Shown: positions 1 to 8,809 of the stretch, piece by piece
Layout: each line of letters opens with the position of its first letter
Position numbering within the stretch: position 1 is the first letter of the stretch
Assembly: GCF_024199925.1 (NCBI RefSeq)
Contig: NZ_JANADR010000001.1
Span: forward strand, 5,087,501 to 5,151,500
Source of the DNA: Bradyrhizobium sp. CCGUVB1N3
GTDB lineage: Bacteria; Pseudomonadota; Alphaproteobacteria; Rhizobiales; Xanthobacteraceae
Length of the DNA: 64,000 bases
Direction of reading: 5' to 3'
The notes under the pieces: generated by a model
Seen by the model: the letters and a program-made list of their open reading frames with translations, nothing else
The model's database searches: none
What the model was told of the DNA's origin: nothing
Program-made: the position numbers and the translations under genes

Positions 1-1013
1 GTTTCGGCTTCCTTACTCGCGAAGCGGGTTTGCCTATTGCCGAACACTTGATCGCTTACACGCCGGCAGACAGCTATTTCCGCGCGCTTCTCGTAGGGAC
101 TCTGAATACGCTATCGGTTGCGTTCTGGAGCATCATTCTTGCGACCATTCTCGGCACCGCAATCGGCGTCGCGCGCACTTCGAAGAACTGGCTGCTCGCC
201 AAGCTTTCTTCCATTTACGTCGATCTGTTCCGGGACGTCCCGCTCCTGCTCCAGCTCTTTCTTTGGTACACCATCCTTCAGAAACTTCCGCCCGTGCGGC
301 AAGCTCTAAATCCCGTCGCCGGCGTTTTTCTATCGAATCGTGGATTGAGCTTCCCCGTTCTCGATTGGCAAACCGCGCATGGTTGGACGCTGCTCGCCTT
401 TGTGCTCGGCCTACTGGCGACGACGCTGTACGCGAAGCGAGCGTCGCGCAAGCAACTGGAGGAAGGACGCGCAAAATCGTTCTGGCCGGTAGCCATCACC
501 CTTTTGGTCATCATCCCGCTCGTCGTCGGGTTCTCGCTCGGCGCATCGACTAACCTTGATATGCCTCAGCCAAAGGGTTTCAACATTCGCGGCGGCGTCA
601 CCGTTTCTCCGGAATTCTTCGCGCTTCTCGTAGGTCTAGTCATCTACAATGCTGCGTTCATCGCCGAAATCGTCCGATCGGGGCTCGAATCGGTGGGCCG
701 AGGGCAGCACGAAGCGGCTCGCGCCCTCGGGCTCCATCCGCAAAACATTCTGACTTGGATCGTATTTCCGCAGGCCCTGCGCGTCATTGTTCCTCCGTTG
801 ACGAGCCAGTATCTGAATGTGACCAAAGGCTCCTCGCTCGCCGTCGCGATCGGCTACCAGGACATTGTGTCCGTCGCGACCACCTCGATGAATCAAACGG
901 GTCAGTCCATCGAGCTCGTGGGCGTCATCATGGGCGTCTATTTAACGATCAGTCTTTCTATCAGTCTTCTGATGAACATCTACAACGCCCGCGTGGCGCT
1001 GGTGGAGCGCTGA
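1..1013 (+). CDS. aapQ: Aap-type amino-acid ABC transporter permease, 5'-truncated by window edge
   Basis: Inner-membrane permease of a polar/general L-amino-acid ABC importer. The reading frame is open to the left edge: codons from base 3 read FGFLTREAG and continue into the TTG at 30, so the N-terminus (roughly 60 residues against a usual length near 400) lies outside the window. Visible are several hydrophobic helices, the permease core starting RALLVGTLNTL, and near the C-terminus the EAA loop (EAARALGL, then FPQALRVIVPP) that contacts the ATPase. The stop is 2 bases before the aapM start, so the genes are translationally close. The Q/M/P order identifies the Aap family; the exact amino acids carried are unknown. 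Confidence 0.88.
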   Translation, partial: FGFLTREAGLPIAEHLIAYTPADSYFRALLVGTLNTLSVAFWSIILATILGTAIGVARTSKNWLLAKLSSIYVDLFRDVPLLLQLFLWYTILQKLPPVRQALNPVAGVFLSNRGLSFPVLDWQTAHGWTLLAFVLGLLATTLYAKRASRKQLEEGRAKSFWPVAITLLVIIPLVVGFSLGASTNLDMPQPKGFNIRGGVTVSPEFFALLVGLVIYNAAFIAEIVRSGLESVGRGQHEAARALGLHPQNILTWIVFPQALRVIVPPLTSQYLNVTKGSSLAVAIGYQDIVSVATTSMNQTGQSIELVGVIMGVYLTISLSISLLMNIYNARVALVER

Positions 1014-1015
1014 CC

Positions 1016-2155
1016 ATGACCGCTTTGGTTGAACACATCGTCAATCCGACACCCGTTGAAGCGCGCGAACGCCCGGAATTGATCGGTGGCGGCTTCTTCG
1101 CTTGGGCGCGGGAGAAACTCTTCTACTCTTGGCTTTCCTCGCTCACGACATTGGTCTTGCTGGCGGTCATAACGAAGGCCGGAATCTCGCTGTTTCATTG
1201 GGCTTTTTTGGACGCCGTGTGGAGTGTTCCAGCCGGCCCACAGGGCCCCATAACCGATAGCTGTAGAGCGATAGGAAGGGGAGCTTGCTGGGCAGTCATC
1301 AGGGAGAAGTACCGCTTCATCCTGTTCGGCATATATCCCTTCGAGCAGCAATGGCGACCGGCGATCGTCATCGCCCTTTTCGTCGGATTGTTCGTCGTGT
1401 CTGCGATGAAGCGGTTCTGGCGCATCGAATTGGCAGCACTGTGGGTGCTTACGCTCCTCCTGATCGGACTGCTCATGTGGGGCGGCGTATTCGGACTCAC
1501 ATTCGTTTCCCAGGCAAGCTGGGGCGGCCTGCCACTTACGCTTATCATTGCGACTATCGGGGTCGCGCTCGCGTTTCCGTTGTCAGTCTTCGTAGCCCTT
1601 GGCCGACGCTCGGACCTTCCATTCATCAAATGGCTCTGCGTGGCCTATGTCGAAGTTATTCGCGGCGTCCCTCTGATCACCCTCCTTTTCATGGCGAGTG
1701 TCATGTTTCCGCTGCTGATGCCCGAAGGTGTCAATCTTGACAAACTTCTTCGGGCACAGATCGCTATTATCCTGTTCTTCGCTGCGTATCTCGCGGAGGT
1801 CGTGCGTGGCGGCCTGCAAGCGCTTCCAAAGGGGCAGTATGAGGCCGCCTACGTCTTGGGGCTTTCCTATTGGCAGACTTCGAGACGGATTGTACTTCCT
1901 CAGGCCCTGCGAACGGTCATTCCACCGCTTGTCAACAACTTCATCGGCTTCCTCAAGGACACCTCTCTGGTCCTGATCATCGGTCTATACGACCTCCTGC
2001 ATTCGGCACAGGTCGCCGTCGCCGAGCCAGCCTGGCAGGGATTCGGAGTGGAGACCTACATCGTCGCCGGCCTGATCTACTTCGTCTTCTGCTTCGCGAT
2101 GTCGAGATACAGCCAATGGCTGGAATTCGGCCTCAACATGCATAGACACCGTTAA
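1016..2155 (+). CDS. aapM: Aap-type amino-acid ABC transporter permease
   Basis: Second permease subunit of the Aap-type importer, 379 residues, close to the usual length near 384. The ATG at 1016 follows the aapQ stop by 2 bases; the same frame is open further upstream inside aapQ, but that part is antisense-like shadow. Several membrane helices are visible (for example around residues 40-60 and 115-160), followed by the HisM/HisQ-type core ([20 protein letters not shown]) and the EAA loop [12 protein letters not shown] with [11 protein letters not shown]. It would heterodimerise with AapQ and be energised by AapP encoded 53 bases downstream. Confidence 0.9.
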   Translation: MTALVEHIVNPTPVEARERPELIGGGFFAWAREKLFYSWLSSLTTLVLLAVITKAGISLFHWAFLDAVWSVPAGPQGPITDSCRAIGRGACWAVIREKYRFILFGIYPFEQQWRPAIVIALFVGLFVVSAMKRFWRIELAALWVLTLLLIGLLMWGGVFGLTFVSQASWGGLPLTLIIATIGVALAFPLSVFVALGRRSDLPFIKWLCVAYVEVIRGVPLITLLFMASVMFPLLMPEGVNLDKLLRAQIAIILFFAAYLAEVVRGGLQALPKGQYEAAYVLGLSYWQTSRRIVLPQALRTVIPPLVNNFIGFLKDTSLVLIIGLYDLLHSAQVAVAEPAWQGFGVETYIVAGLIYFVFCFAMSRYSQWLEFGLNMHRHR

Positions 2156-2208
2156 CCATTGACCACTCGGGCGACAACTTGAGCCGCTCCTTCCGCGAGA
2201 GACAGCAG

Positions 2209-3009
2209 ATGAATCAAGAGGAACTTAAAGTGGTCGAGCCAGCGATCGCCGAGACTAATTCGCCAACAAAGGCGATCGCGGTTTCGATACAAAAGGTCAA
2301 CAAATGGTACGGCAACATGCACGTACTTCGCGACGTCGACCTGGACGTTGCAGCCGGCGAACGGGTCGTGGTCTGCGGGCCTTCAGGCTCGGGCAAGTCC
2401 ACGCTTATTCGCTGCATCAACAATCTTGAGGAACATCAGCAGGGCAAGATCTTTGTGGACGGCATACAGGTCGACCACAACATCGCCCATCTGGATGCCA
2501 TTCGCCGGGAAGTCGGAATGGTATTCCAAAGTTTCAATTTGTTCCCGCATCTGACGGTGCTCGAAAACTGTACGCTCGCACCAATGCTTGTGCGCGGCGT
2601 CGCTCGCGCAGACGCCGAAGCTCAGGCGAGAGCCTACCTGGAGCGTGTCCGTATTCCTGATCAAGCCAACAAGTTCCCCGGCCAGCTTTCGGGCGGACAG
2701 CAGCAGCGCGTTGCCATCGCCCGCGCCCTATGCATGAAGCCTAAGATCATGCTGTTCGACGAACCAACGTCGGCTCTCGATCCGGAGATGGTCAAAGAGG
2801 TGCTCGATACGATGGTTTCGCTCGCGAGGGATGGCATGACGATGATTTGCGTCACCCATGAGATGGGATTTGCCCGCGAAGTAGCCGATCGCGTCGTGTT
2901 CATGGACCACGGCCAAATCGTCGAATCCGGAAGTCCGCAGGCGGTGTTTGGCCAACCAAAGACCGATCGGCTCAAGCTATTCTTAGGTCAAGTTCTTAGA
3001 CAGCACTGA
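2209..3009 (+). CDS. aapP: Aap-type amino-acid ABC transporter ATP-binding protein
   Basis: Cytoplasmic ATPase of the amino-acid importer, 266 residues. Motifs in order: Walker [10 protein letters not shown]-loop [11 protein letters not shown] signature LSGGQQQR, Walker [14 protein letters not shown], and the H-loop VTHEM, typical of the GlnQ/HisP/AapP class. An in-frame TTG lies at 2179, but the ATG at 2209, preceded by a GAGAGACAG stretch, gives the better start and removes an Arg-rich unaligned head. It follows aapM by 53 bases in the same operon. Substrate specificity is set by the binding protein and permeases, not by this subunit. Confidence 0.92.
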   Translation: MNQEELKVVEPAIAETNSPTKAIAVSIQKVNKWYGNMHVLRDVDLDVAAGERVVVCGPSGSGKSTLIRCINNLEEHQQGKIFVDGIQVDHNIAHLDAIRREVGMVFQSFNLFPHLTVLENCTLAPMLVRGVARADAEAQARAYLERVRIPDQANKFPGQLSGGQQQRVAIARALCMKPKIMLFDEPTSALDPEMVKEVLDTMVSLARDGMTMICVTHEMGFAREVADRVVFMDHGQIVESGSPQAVFGQPKTDRLKLFLGQVLRQH

Positions 3010-3257
3010 TCTTCCGATGTGCCAACTCGGGAAATACCGAGCCGATGGATTGATTGACACAACAGGAGGCCGCGGCTCGCCGAGGCGAGTCCCGGAAGCG
3101 GCTCTATGGATGGATGGCAATGTCCCTTGCGATTGACGCGACTCGTCCGAACGAAACACGTCTCGCCGCCTAGCCAGCGCAGATCCCGTCTTGAGACGAA
3201 GAGGCCGCGAAAAGATCAACGCGAACAACCACACTGCCTTTGGAGGAGGACTACAAC

Positions 3258-4355
3258 ATGAGACATTTGGATTTGCGCTGTTCGACGCCCGCGAAGCGCC
3301 ATGACGTGTTGCGCCGAGCCTTGCGTACGACGATCTGCGCAGCAGCGTTAGCGATCGCGCCGTTGGTCACTCAAGCTCAGGCACAGAACTCACCCGCAGC
3401 AGCCGGTACGGTAGACACGCTCGGTGCCATCAAAGCCCGCGGATATCTGATCTGTGGCATCTCGGGGGACAAACCCGGCTTTAGTTTCCCCGACAGCAAG
3501 GGCGTCATGCAGGGGCTCGATGTTGACCTCTGCCGTTCCGTCGCAGCCGCAATCTTCGGCGATCCCGCGAAGGCGCGCCTCACTTCTTTGACTAGTCTTA
3601 CGCGCTTTCCCGCACTGCAGTCTGGCGAAGTCGACCTCGTTGCGCGATATACGACCTGGACTCTCACCCGTGAGGCCAGTCTTGGTCTGGAGGTCGCTGT
3701 AGTTTACTTCTATGATGGCCAAGGTTTTCTCGTAAAGAAAAGCACTGGTGCAAAAAGTGCGCTGGATCTCAACGGCGCATCCGTCTGTGTGGAGCCTGGT
3801 TCGACCGGCGAGGTGAATCTCGTCGACTATTTTCGAGCCAATAAGCTTGAACTAAAACCTGTTGTCATTGAGAAGCTAGAACAGATCCGCGACGCGCTGA
3901 TGAGCGACCGCTGCGACGCCTACACGAATGACAGTGCGCAACTGGGTTCGTTCAAGGCGACGCTGGGTCCCGCAGGCGACAACTATGTCGTGCTACCCGA
4001 AATCATATCGAAAGAGCCTCTCGGAATTTTCGTCCGCAAAGGTGACCAACGCTTTTTCGACATCGTCCGCTGGACGCATGTCGCGCTGCTCACCGCCGAG
4101 GAGTTCGGGATCACCCAATCAAATATAGAAACGTTCCGTAAGAGCGCTGATCCCCAAATTCAACGTTTCATGGGCGAGACGAACAATCTCGGCGCGGCTT
4201 TGGGCCTGGACACCCAGTGGGCTGTGAACGCAGTTAAGGCGGTCGGCAACTTCGCCGAGATCTGGAATCGCAATATTGTACCGCTGGGCATTCCCCGCGG
4301 CATCAACCGCCTCGTGAAGGATGGCGGCGCGCACTACGCCCCGCCGATGCGTTGA
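3258..4355 (+). CDS. polar amino-acid ABC transporter substrate-binding protein (AapJ-like)
   Basis: Periplasmic binding protein of about 365 residues. A signal peptide with a long n-region and an Ala-rich core (AAALAIAPLVTQAQAQ) ends near residue 42; the mature part begins TLGAIKARGYLICGISGDKPGFS, the typical opening of AapJ-like family-3 binding proteins. The ATG at 3258 is preceded by a strong GGAGGAGGA site, which is preferred over the TTG at 3240. In the classical aap operon aapJ precedes aapQMP; here the gene lies after aapP, separated by 248 bases, so it may be a second or substituted binding protein. The ligand is not known. Confidence 0.85.
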   Translation: MRHLDLRCSTPAKRHDVLRRALRTTICAAALAIAPLVTQAQAQNSPAAAGTVDTLGAIKARGYLICGISGDKPGFSFPDSKGVMQGLDVDLCRSVAAAIFGDPAKARLTSLTSLTRFPALQSGEVDLVARYTTWTLTREASLGLEVAVVYFYDGQGFLVKKSTGAKSALDLNGASVCVEPGSTGEVNLVDYFRANKLELKPVVIEKLEQIRDALMSDRCDAYTNDSAQLGSFKATLGPAGDNYVVLPEIISKEPLGIFVRKGDQRFFDIVRWTHVALLTAEEFGITQSNIETFRKSADPQIQRFMGETNNLGAALGLDTQWAVNAVKAVGNFAEIWNRNIVPLGIPRGINRLVKDGGAHYAPPMR

Positions 4356-4392
4356 TCGCAGCGAGATACGCACTTTCCAAGGAGACATGCCA

Positions 4393-5550
4393 ATGATCGA
4401 CTTTGCGACGCTGGACCGTGAGATGACTGAATGGAGACGCGATCTCCATCGGCATCCAGAATTCGGGTTCGAGGAGCGCCGCACTGCAGCCTTCGTGGCA
4501 GCAAAGCTCCGCGAATTTGGTTTAGACGACGTTGCCGAGGGGGTTGGCGGTACGGGAGTGGTTGGGACGCTGAGGCGCGGAACAGGCAATCGCTGCATCG
4601 CGCTGCGCGCCGACATGGACGCACTACGCATCTCTGAGCAAGGAGAGATTGGCCATCGGTCACTCAATCCCGGTGTTATGCATGCGTGCGGGCACGATGG
4701 TCATACCGCGATGCTTCTTGGGGCCGCCAAGCTTCTATCCGAAGAAGGAGGGTTCGATGGCACAGTGCGTTTTGTCTTCCAACCCGCCGAGGAATGGGGC
4801 CGAGGGGCACTCGCGATGCTCGACAACGGTTTGATGGAACGGTTTCCGTTTGAGGAAATTTATGGCCTCCATAACATGCCAGGTCTTGCGGTCGGGCACG
4901 TGCAAACCCGTGTTGGGCCTATTATGTCGGCAGAGGACAACTTCGAAATTGTGCTGAAGGGCATCGGCGGCCACGCCGCCCGTCCTCATCATGGCAAGGA
5001 GACCCTTGTGGCCGCCTGCGCAACCGTCATGAATATTCAGTCGATAGTGTCCCGGCGGTTGAGCCCGACCGATATCGGTGTCGTCTCGGTGACCGAGCTC
5101 ATTACCGACGGTACCCGGAACGCACTACCAGGACTGGCACGGATCCTGGGCGATGCACGCAGCTTCTGCCCCGAAGTCAGCGCGGAGATCGAGGCCCAGA
5201 TGCGTGTTATTGCTGAAGGAACCGCCCGCACCTACAATCTTGCCGTCGAGGTTACATATACGCGCGAGTTTGTGCCGCTCCTGAATGACCCTGCCCTCGT
5301 CGAGGAGGCGTTTGCGGCCGCACACACCGTCGCTCCGCCGGAGAATGTCGCGACCGCACGTGAACCTATGACTGGATCGGAAGACTTCGCACGGTTTCTG
5401 GCGCACGTGCCGGGCTGCTTTCTATTCGTAGGCAATGGTACGAACTCTGCTCCCTTGCACAACCCAAGCTACGACTTCAACGACGAGGGGCTTCTCACCG
5501 GCACCAAGCTCCATGTCGCAATCACGCGGCGTCGACTACCGGCGGCATAA
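4393..5550 (+). CDS. M20-family amidohydrolase (hippurate / N-acyl-amino-acid hydrolase type)
   Basis: Probable cytosolic metal-dependent amidase that removes an acyl group from an N-acylated amino acid, 385 residues. The M20D pattern is present: DLHRHPEFGFEE near the N-terminus, metal and active-site segment HACGHDGHTAMLLGAA, PAEEWGRGA with the Glu pair, YGLHNMPG, the lid-domain GGHAARPHHG, and APLHNPSYDFND with the C-terminal metal His. An AAGGAGA site at 4379-4385 lies 7 bases before the ATG at 4393, favoured over ATG 4387. The last residues (TRRRLPAA) differ from the usual helix end, but nothing essential is missing. Placed after an amino-acid importer, it likely deacylates the imported compound. 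Confidence 0.85.
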   Translation: MIDFATLDREMTEWRRDLHRHPEFGFEERRTAAFVAAKLREFGLDDVAEGVGGTGVVGTLRRGTGNRCIALRADMDALRISEQGEIGHRSLNPGVMHACGHDGHTAMLLGAAKLLSEEGGFDGTVRFVFQPAEEWGRGALAMLDNGLMERFPFEEIYGLHNMPGLAVGHVQTRVGPIMSAEDNFEIVLKGIGGHAARPHHGKETLVAACATVMNIQSIVSRRLSPTDIGVVSVTELITDGTRNALPGLARILGDARSFCPEVSAEIEAQMRVIAEGTARTYNLAVEVTYTREFVPLLNDPALVEEAFAAAHTVAPPENVATAREPMTGSEDFARFLAHVPGCFLFVGNGTNSAPLHNPSYDFNDEGLLTGTKLHVAITRRRLPAA

Positions 5551-5607
5551 CGCTGGGCACAGCGACTGAAGAGCCCAGCCGGGGGCGACCTACAAGGATG
5601 GATGGCA

Positions 5608-6828
5608 ATGATTCTTGCGATTGACGCAGCTCGCCTGATCGAGCGTATCAAAGAACTTGGGGCAACCGGCCGCGACGAAACCGGACGCCTTTGCCGTGTC
5701 GCGGCTACCGACGCCGATCGCGAGGGGCGAGACCTTCTTTGTGGTTGGCTGAAGCAAGCGGACTTGCGCATCGAAATCGATCGCATCGGCAACATCTATG
5801 GCGTCTGGGAGCCGGAAGGCTCTTCAGGCGGGCCGGTAGTGATGGGATCCCATATAGACACCGTAATTGATGCCGGCATCTACGATGGCTGCTTTGGTGT
5901 TCTGGCCGGTTTGGCGGTAATCGAAGCAATGCAGCAAGCGAACCTGCGACCGGTTCGGCCTCTTGCCGTCGTCGCCTACACCAATGAAGAGGGTGTGCGC
6001 TACGCTCCTGACATGATGGGCAGTCTCGTCGCAGCGGGAGGATTGGCTACCGACGACGCTCTTGCAGTCGTCGGGACCGACGGAACGACGCTTGGGGCTG
6101 AGCTTGCTCGTATCGGCTATGCGGGGTCCCGAGAGCCGGGATTCCTGCGCCCCCACGCTTACGTCGAACTCCACATAGAACAAGGTCCTGTTTTGGAAGC
6201 CGAAGGCCTGCCTATCGGTGCGGTCGAAAACCTCCAGGGCATTTCGTGGCAAAGAGTAACAATAGGCGGCACAGCAAACCATGCAGGAACGACGCCGATG
6301 GTGATGCGTCGCGATGCCGGTGTCGCAGCGGGACGAGTTATCGCCTTCCTTGATGACCTCGCGCGAAGAACGCAGAACGCAGTGGCGACTGTCGGCACCA
6401 TCCGGTTCGAACCGAATGCGATCAACGTGATTCCGTCAGCCGCGGTCTTCACTGTCGACTTGAGGAATCCGGACGAGGATCGGCTGAGATCTCAGGAGGC
6501 TGCTCTCCAGCGCTTCTTAGATGACCTTCGCGATGAAGGTTATGAGGTAACGACCGAGCGTTTGGCTCGCTTCGAACCCGTGACGTTCGCGCCCGAAATC
6601 GTGGCTGCCGTTGAGCAGTCCGCGGCCGAGCGGCAATTATCTTGCCGACGAATGACGTCAGGCGCGGGTCACGACGCGCAAATGATTGCACGCGTTGCGC
6701 CGGCGGCAATGATATTCGTGCCCTCGAGGGGTGGGATCAGTCACAACCCAGCAGAGTTCACCGCCGACAGTGAGCTGATCGCGGGCGCAAACGTCCTTCT
6801 CGATGTCGCGAGGAAGCTGAGCCAATGA
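5608..6828 (+). CDS. Zn-dependent hydrolase, N-carbamoyl-L-amino-acid / allantoate amidohydrolase family
   Basis: M20-type amidase of the AmaB/HyuC/AllC family, 406 residues, expected to cleave N-carbamoyl or N-acyl amino acids. Metal-site motifs are clear: GSHIDTVIDAGIYDG (His/Asp), TNEEGVRYAPDMMGS (Glu pair), ELHIEQGPVLE, the dimer-domain GTANHAGTTPM, and the C-terminal SGAGHDAQMI and GGISHNPAEF. AAGGA at 5594-5598 sits 9 bases before ATG 5608; ATG 5602 in the same frame is also possible. It lies 57 bases after the other amidohydrolase, suggesting one operon with the transporter. Which N-substituent it removes cannot be told. Confidence 0.87.
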   Translation: MILAIDAARLIERIKELGATGRDETGRLCRVAATDADREGRDLLCGWLKQADLRIEIDRIGNIYGVWEPEGSSGGPVVMGSHIDTVIDAGIYDGCFGVLAGLAVIEAMQQANLRPVRPLAVVAYTNEEGVRYAPDMMGSLVAAGGLATDDALAVVGTDGTTLGAELARIGYAGSREPGFLRPHAYVELHIEQGPVLEAEGLPIGAVENLQGISWQRVTIGGTANHAGTTPMVMRRDAGVAAGRVIAFLDDLARRTQNAVATVGTIRFEPNAINVIPSAAVFTVDLRNPDEDRLRSQEAALQRFLDDLRDEGYEVTTERLARFEPVTFAPEIVAAVEQSAAERQLSCRRMTSGAGHDAQMIARVAPAAMIFVPSRGGISHNPAEFTADSELIAGANVLLDVARKLSQ

Positions 6829-7040
6829 ATAAAAAGACTGATGCTTGGGCCACATTAACCGCGTCGGCTTTTCCGGAGGATGTAAATCCAGAGAGGATGG
6901 AGCCAAGACAAGCAAGCGCTTTGTCGGTTGCACGGCTCCAGACTGTCCAGGCGAGCGAGCCAAGGCGCGAATTCACAATTGAGAGCTCGACGCTGGCTTC
7001 ACCGGATGGACGCAAACAGAGCTAGAAGGGTACCAATCCA
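6829..7040. other. intergenic stretch with no convincing gene
   Basis: A 66-codon frame from 6825 overlaps the preceding stop by ATGA but has no recognisable domain and ends just before the repeat at 7041. It is not called as a gene. No hairpin or clear promoter was noticed here. Confidence 0.4.
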
Positions 7041-7280
7041 GGCTGGCAGGTTCTCCCGAACGCGAAACTCTCATTTGCGAGGGTGAGCGAGAGGGAAATC
7101 TTCGATATCGGGGTGAAGATGTAGCGCAGTGATCGCGTTGAGGGCGATATCTATGATGGGCTTGGACAACGGACTGCCTTCCTAACCAACACCGAAGGCG
7201 CGACTGATCCAGTTCTCTATGAGGCTCTCGTGGGCATTCGCCCCGAGAACGTGACGGCACAAAAGCTGAGTAAGACTTGA
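7041..7280 (+). pseudogene. internally deleted remnant of a diaminopropionate ammonia-lyase gene (leader plus C-terminus)
   Basis: Two pieces of a dpaL locus are joined here. Bases about 7045-7165 match, at roughly four of five positions by eye, the leader at about 11297-11420 that precedes the intact dpaL (shared blocks include GGTGAGCGAGAGGGAAATCT and TAGCGCAGTGATC). Bases 7179-7280 encode 33 residues, FLTNTEGATDPVLY through VGIRPENVTAQKLSKT and a stop, matching the intact C-terminus FLINTEGATDPVLY through VGIRPEDVTARVLSKH. The roughly 1.1 kb in between is missing. It is a non-functional duplicate lying between the amidohydrolase genes and the malonate genes. Confidence 0.85.
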
Positions 7281-7399
7281 GGGACGCTGCGGCAAGCTCC
7301 ACGGCTTGTAGCTATCGCACGTCTTGATACGGAATCCTTACGTACGCGCACGCCGTTGCGATTGGCATAGCCTTTCCCGATGATCGCGGAGACAAGACC

Positions 7400-8809
7400 G
7401 TGCTGAACGACACCCGATCTGGACGCATTACAACGCCCGAATTCCTACAGGGACTGATCGACACGCTGACGCAGCGCGGCCGCGCGGTGCTGGGCATGAA
7501 ACAGGAGCGCGGGCACGATGAGGATCGCGACCTCGAATTTTTGGGCGAGGCGCTGCTCTCCCGGCGCGGCGAAGCCTCGGGGGTGGCGATCGCACAATCG
7601 CTGCTGGCGGCCTTCGAGCGGGCCGACGAGCCGCAGCGGCTCAAATTCCTGGCCTCGCTCGCCGACCGGTTCGGACCTGACCGTCGCGCGATCGAACTTG
7701 CGATTGCCGACTATCAGCGCAAGGAAGGCGGCGACGGAACCAGACTGGAAGCGCTACATGCGGCGGCCGAGCCGCGCCGGCAGGAACTGGTCCGGCGCCT
7801 CAACCTGTCGCCGGGGGGAACGGCCTCGCTGGTGCGCATGCGCGCCGTGCTGCTCTCCCTATTGGCCAAACACCCCGAGTTGCAGCCGGTCGACGACGAT
7901 TTCGTTCATCTGTTCTCATCGTGGTTCAACCGGGGATTTCTCGTGCTGCGGCCGATCGACTGGAATACGTCGGCGAGCATTTTGGAGAAGATCATCCGCT
8001 ATGAGGCGGTCCATGCCATCCAGGACTGGGACGATCTGCGCAACCGCCTCGAGCCGCCGGACCGCCGCTGCTACGCCTTCTTCCACCCCCAGCTCGTCGA
8101 CGAACCGCTGATCTTCGTCGAGGTGGCGCTGACCAGGGAGATTCCCGGCGCAATCCGACCGCTGCTCGACAAATCGCGTCAGGCGATCGAGGCGCATGAG
8201 GCAACGACGGCCGTGTTCTACTCGATCTCCAACACGCAGAAGGGACTCGGCGGCGTCTCGTTCGGAAACTTCCTGATCAAGCAAGTGGTGCAGGACCTCG
8301 CCCGCGAACTGCCGAACCTGAAAACCTTCGTCACGCTGTCACCGGTGCCAGGCTTTGCCGGCTGGGTGCGACGAGAACTCAAGAACGAGGCTTCCAGTGC
8401 CATCGATGACGATACCCGACGCGTGCTGGATGGACTCGAAGGTGGCGGCGATATCGCACCGGCAAAGGACGCCATCAGCGCGCTCGCCGCTTACTATTTC
8501 CTGAAGGCAAAACTTCCTTCCGGAAAGCCGGTCGATCCCGTCGCGCGCTTTCATCTCGGCAACGGCGCTCGCCTCGAGCGGCTGAATTTCTCGGGCGATC
8601 CTTCCGCCAAGGGCATCAAGCAATCCTACGGCATGATGGTCAATTACCTCTACGACCTCGACCACATCGAAGCCAACCACGAAGCGTTTGCCGAGCACGG
8701 AACCGTCGTCGCCTCTGACAAGGTGAAGAAAGCGCTGCGCGCAAAATTGTCGTCCCGCGACCTCGTTCCGGCCGCCCCAACCACCCCTCAACGGAAGAAG
8801 CCGTCATGA
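7400..8809 (+). CDS. mcd: malonyl-CoA decarboxylase
   Basis: Converts malonyl-CoA to acetyl-CoA and CO2; 469 residues, the usual size of the MatA/MCD family. An N-terminal helical domain is followed by the acetyltransferase-fold catalytic domain. Family blocks seen are SSWFNRGFLVLRPIDWNTS, HPQLVDEPLIFVEVAL with the His region, TAVFYSISNTQKGLGGVSFG (the Ser region), and the C-terminal ARFHLGNGARLERLNF and GIKQSYGMMVNYLYDL. The GTG start has GGAG 8 bases upstream; the frame is open another 72 bases upstream but has no ATG or GTG there. Its stop overlaps the matB start (ATGA), so the two are translationally coupled. Here it probably detoxifies or uses malonate together with MatB. Confidence 0.92.
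   Translation: MLNDTRSGRITTPEFLQGLIDTLTQRGRAVLGMKQERGHDEDRDLEFLGEALLSRRGEASGVAIAQSLLAAFERADEPQRLKFLASLADRFGPDRRAIELAIADYQRKEGGDGTRLEALHAAAEPRRQELVRRLNLSPGGTASLVRMRAVLLSLLAKHPELQPVDDDFVHLFSSWFNRGFLVLRPIDWNTSASILEKIIRYEAVHAIQDWDDLRNRLEPPDRRCYAFFHPQLVDEPLIFVEVALTREIPGAIRPLLDKSRQAIEAHEATTAVFYSISNTQKGLGGVSFGNFLIKQVVQDLARELPNLKTFVTLSPVPGFAGWVRRELKNEASSAIDDDTRRVLDGLEGGGDIAPAKDAISALAAYYFLKAKLPSGKPVDPVARFHLGNGARLERLNFSGDPSAKGIKQSYGMMVNYLYDLDHIEANHEAFAEHGTVVASDKVKKALRAKLSSRDLVPAAPTTPQRKKPS

Noticed and set aside
755..1015. N-terminal extension of aapM
   Set aside because: This part overlaps the conserved C-terminus of aapQ in another frame; the ATG at 1016 fits the family start.
6825..7025. 66-codon frame after the carbamoylase-like gene
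   Set aside because: No domain, unusual composition, and it is followed at once by the dpaL remnant; probably non-coding.
7045..7135. peptide reading LICEGEREGNLRYRGEDVA within the dpaL leader repeat, vaguely like a citrate synthase N-terminus
   Set aside because: The similarity is short and the second copy keeps only part of it; it is treated as leader repeat.
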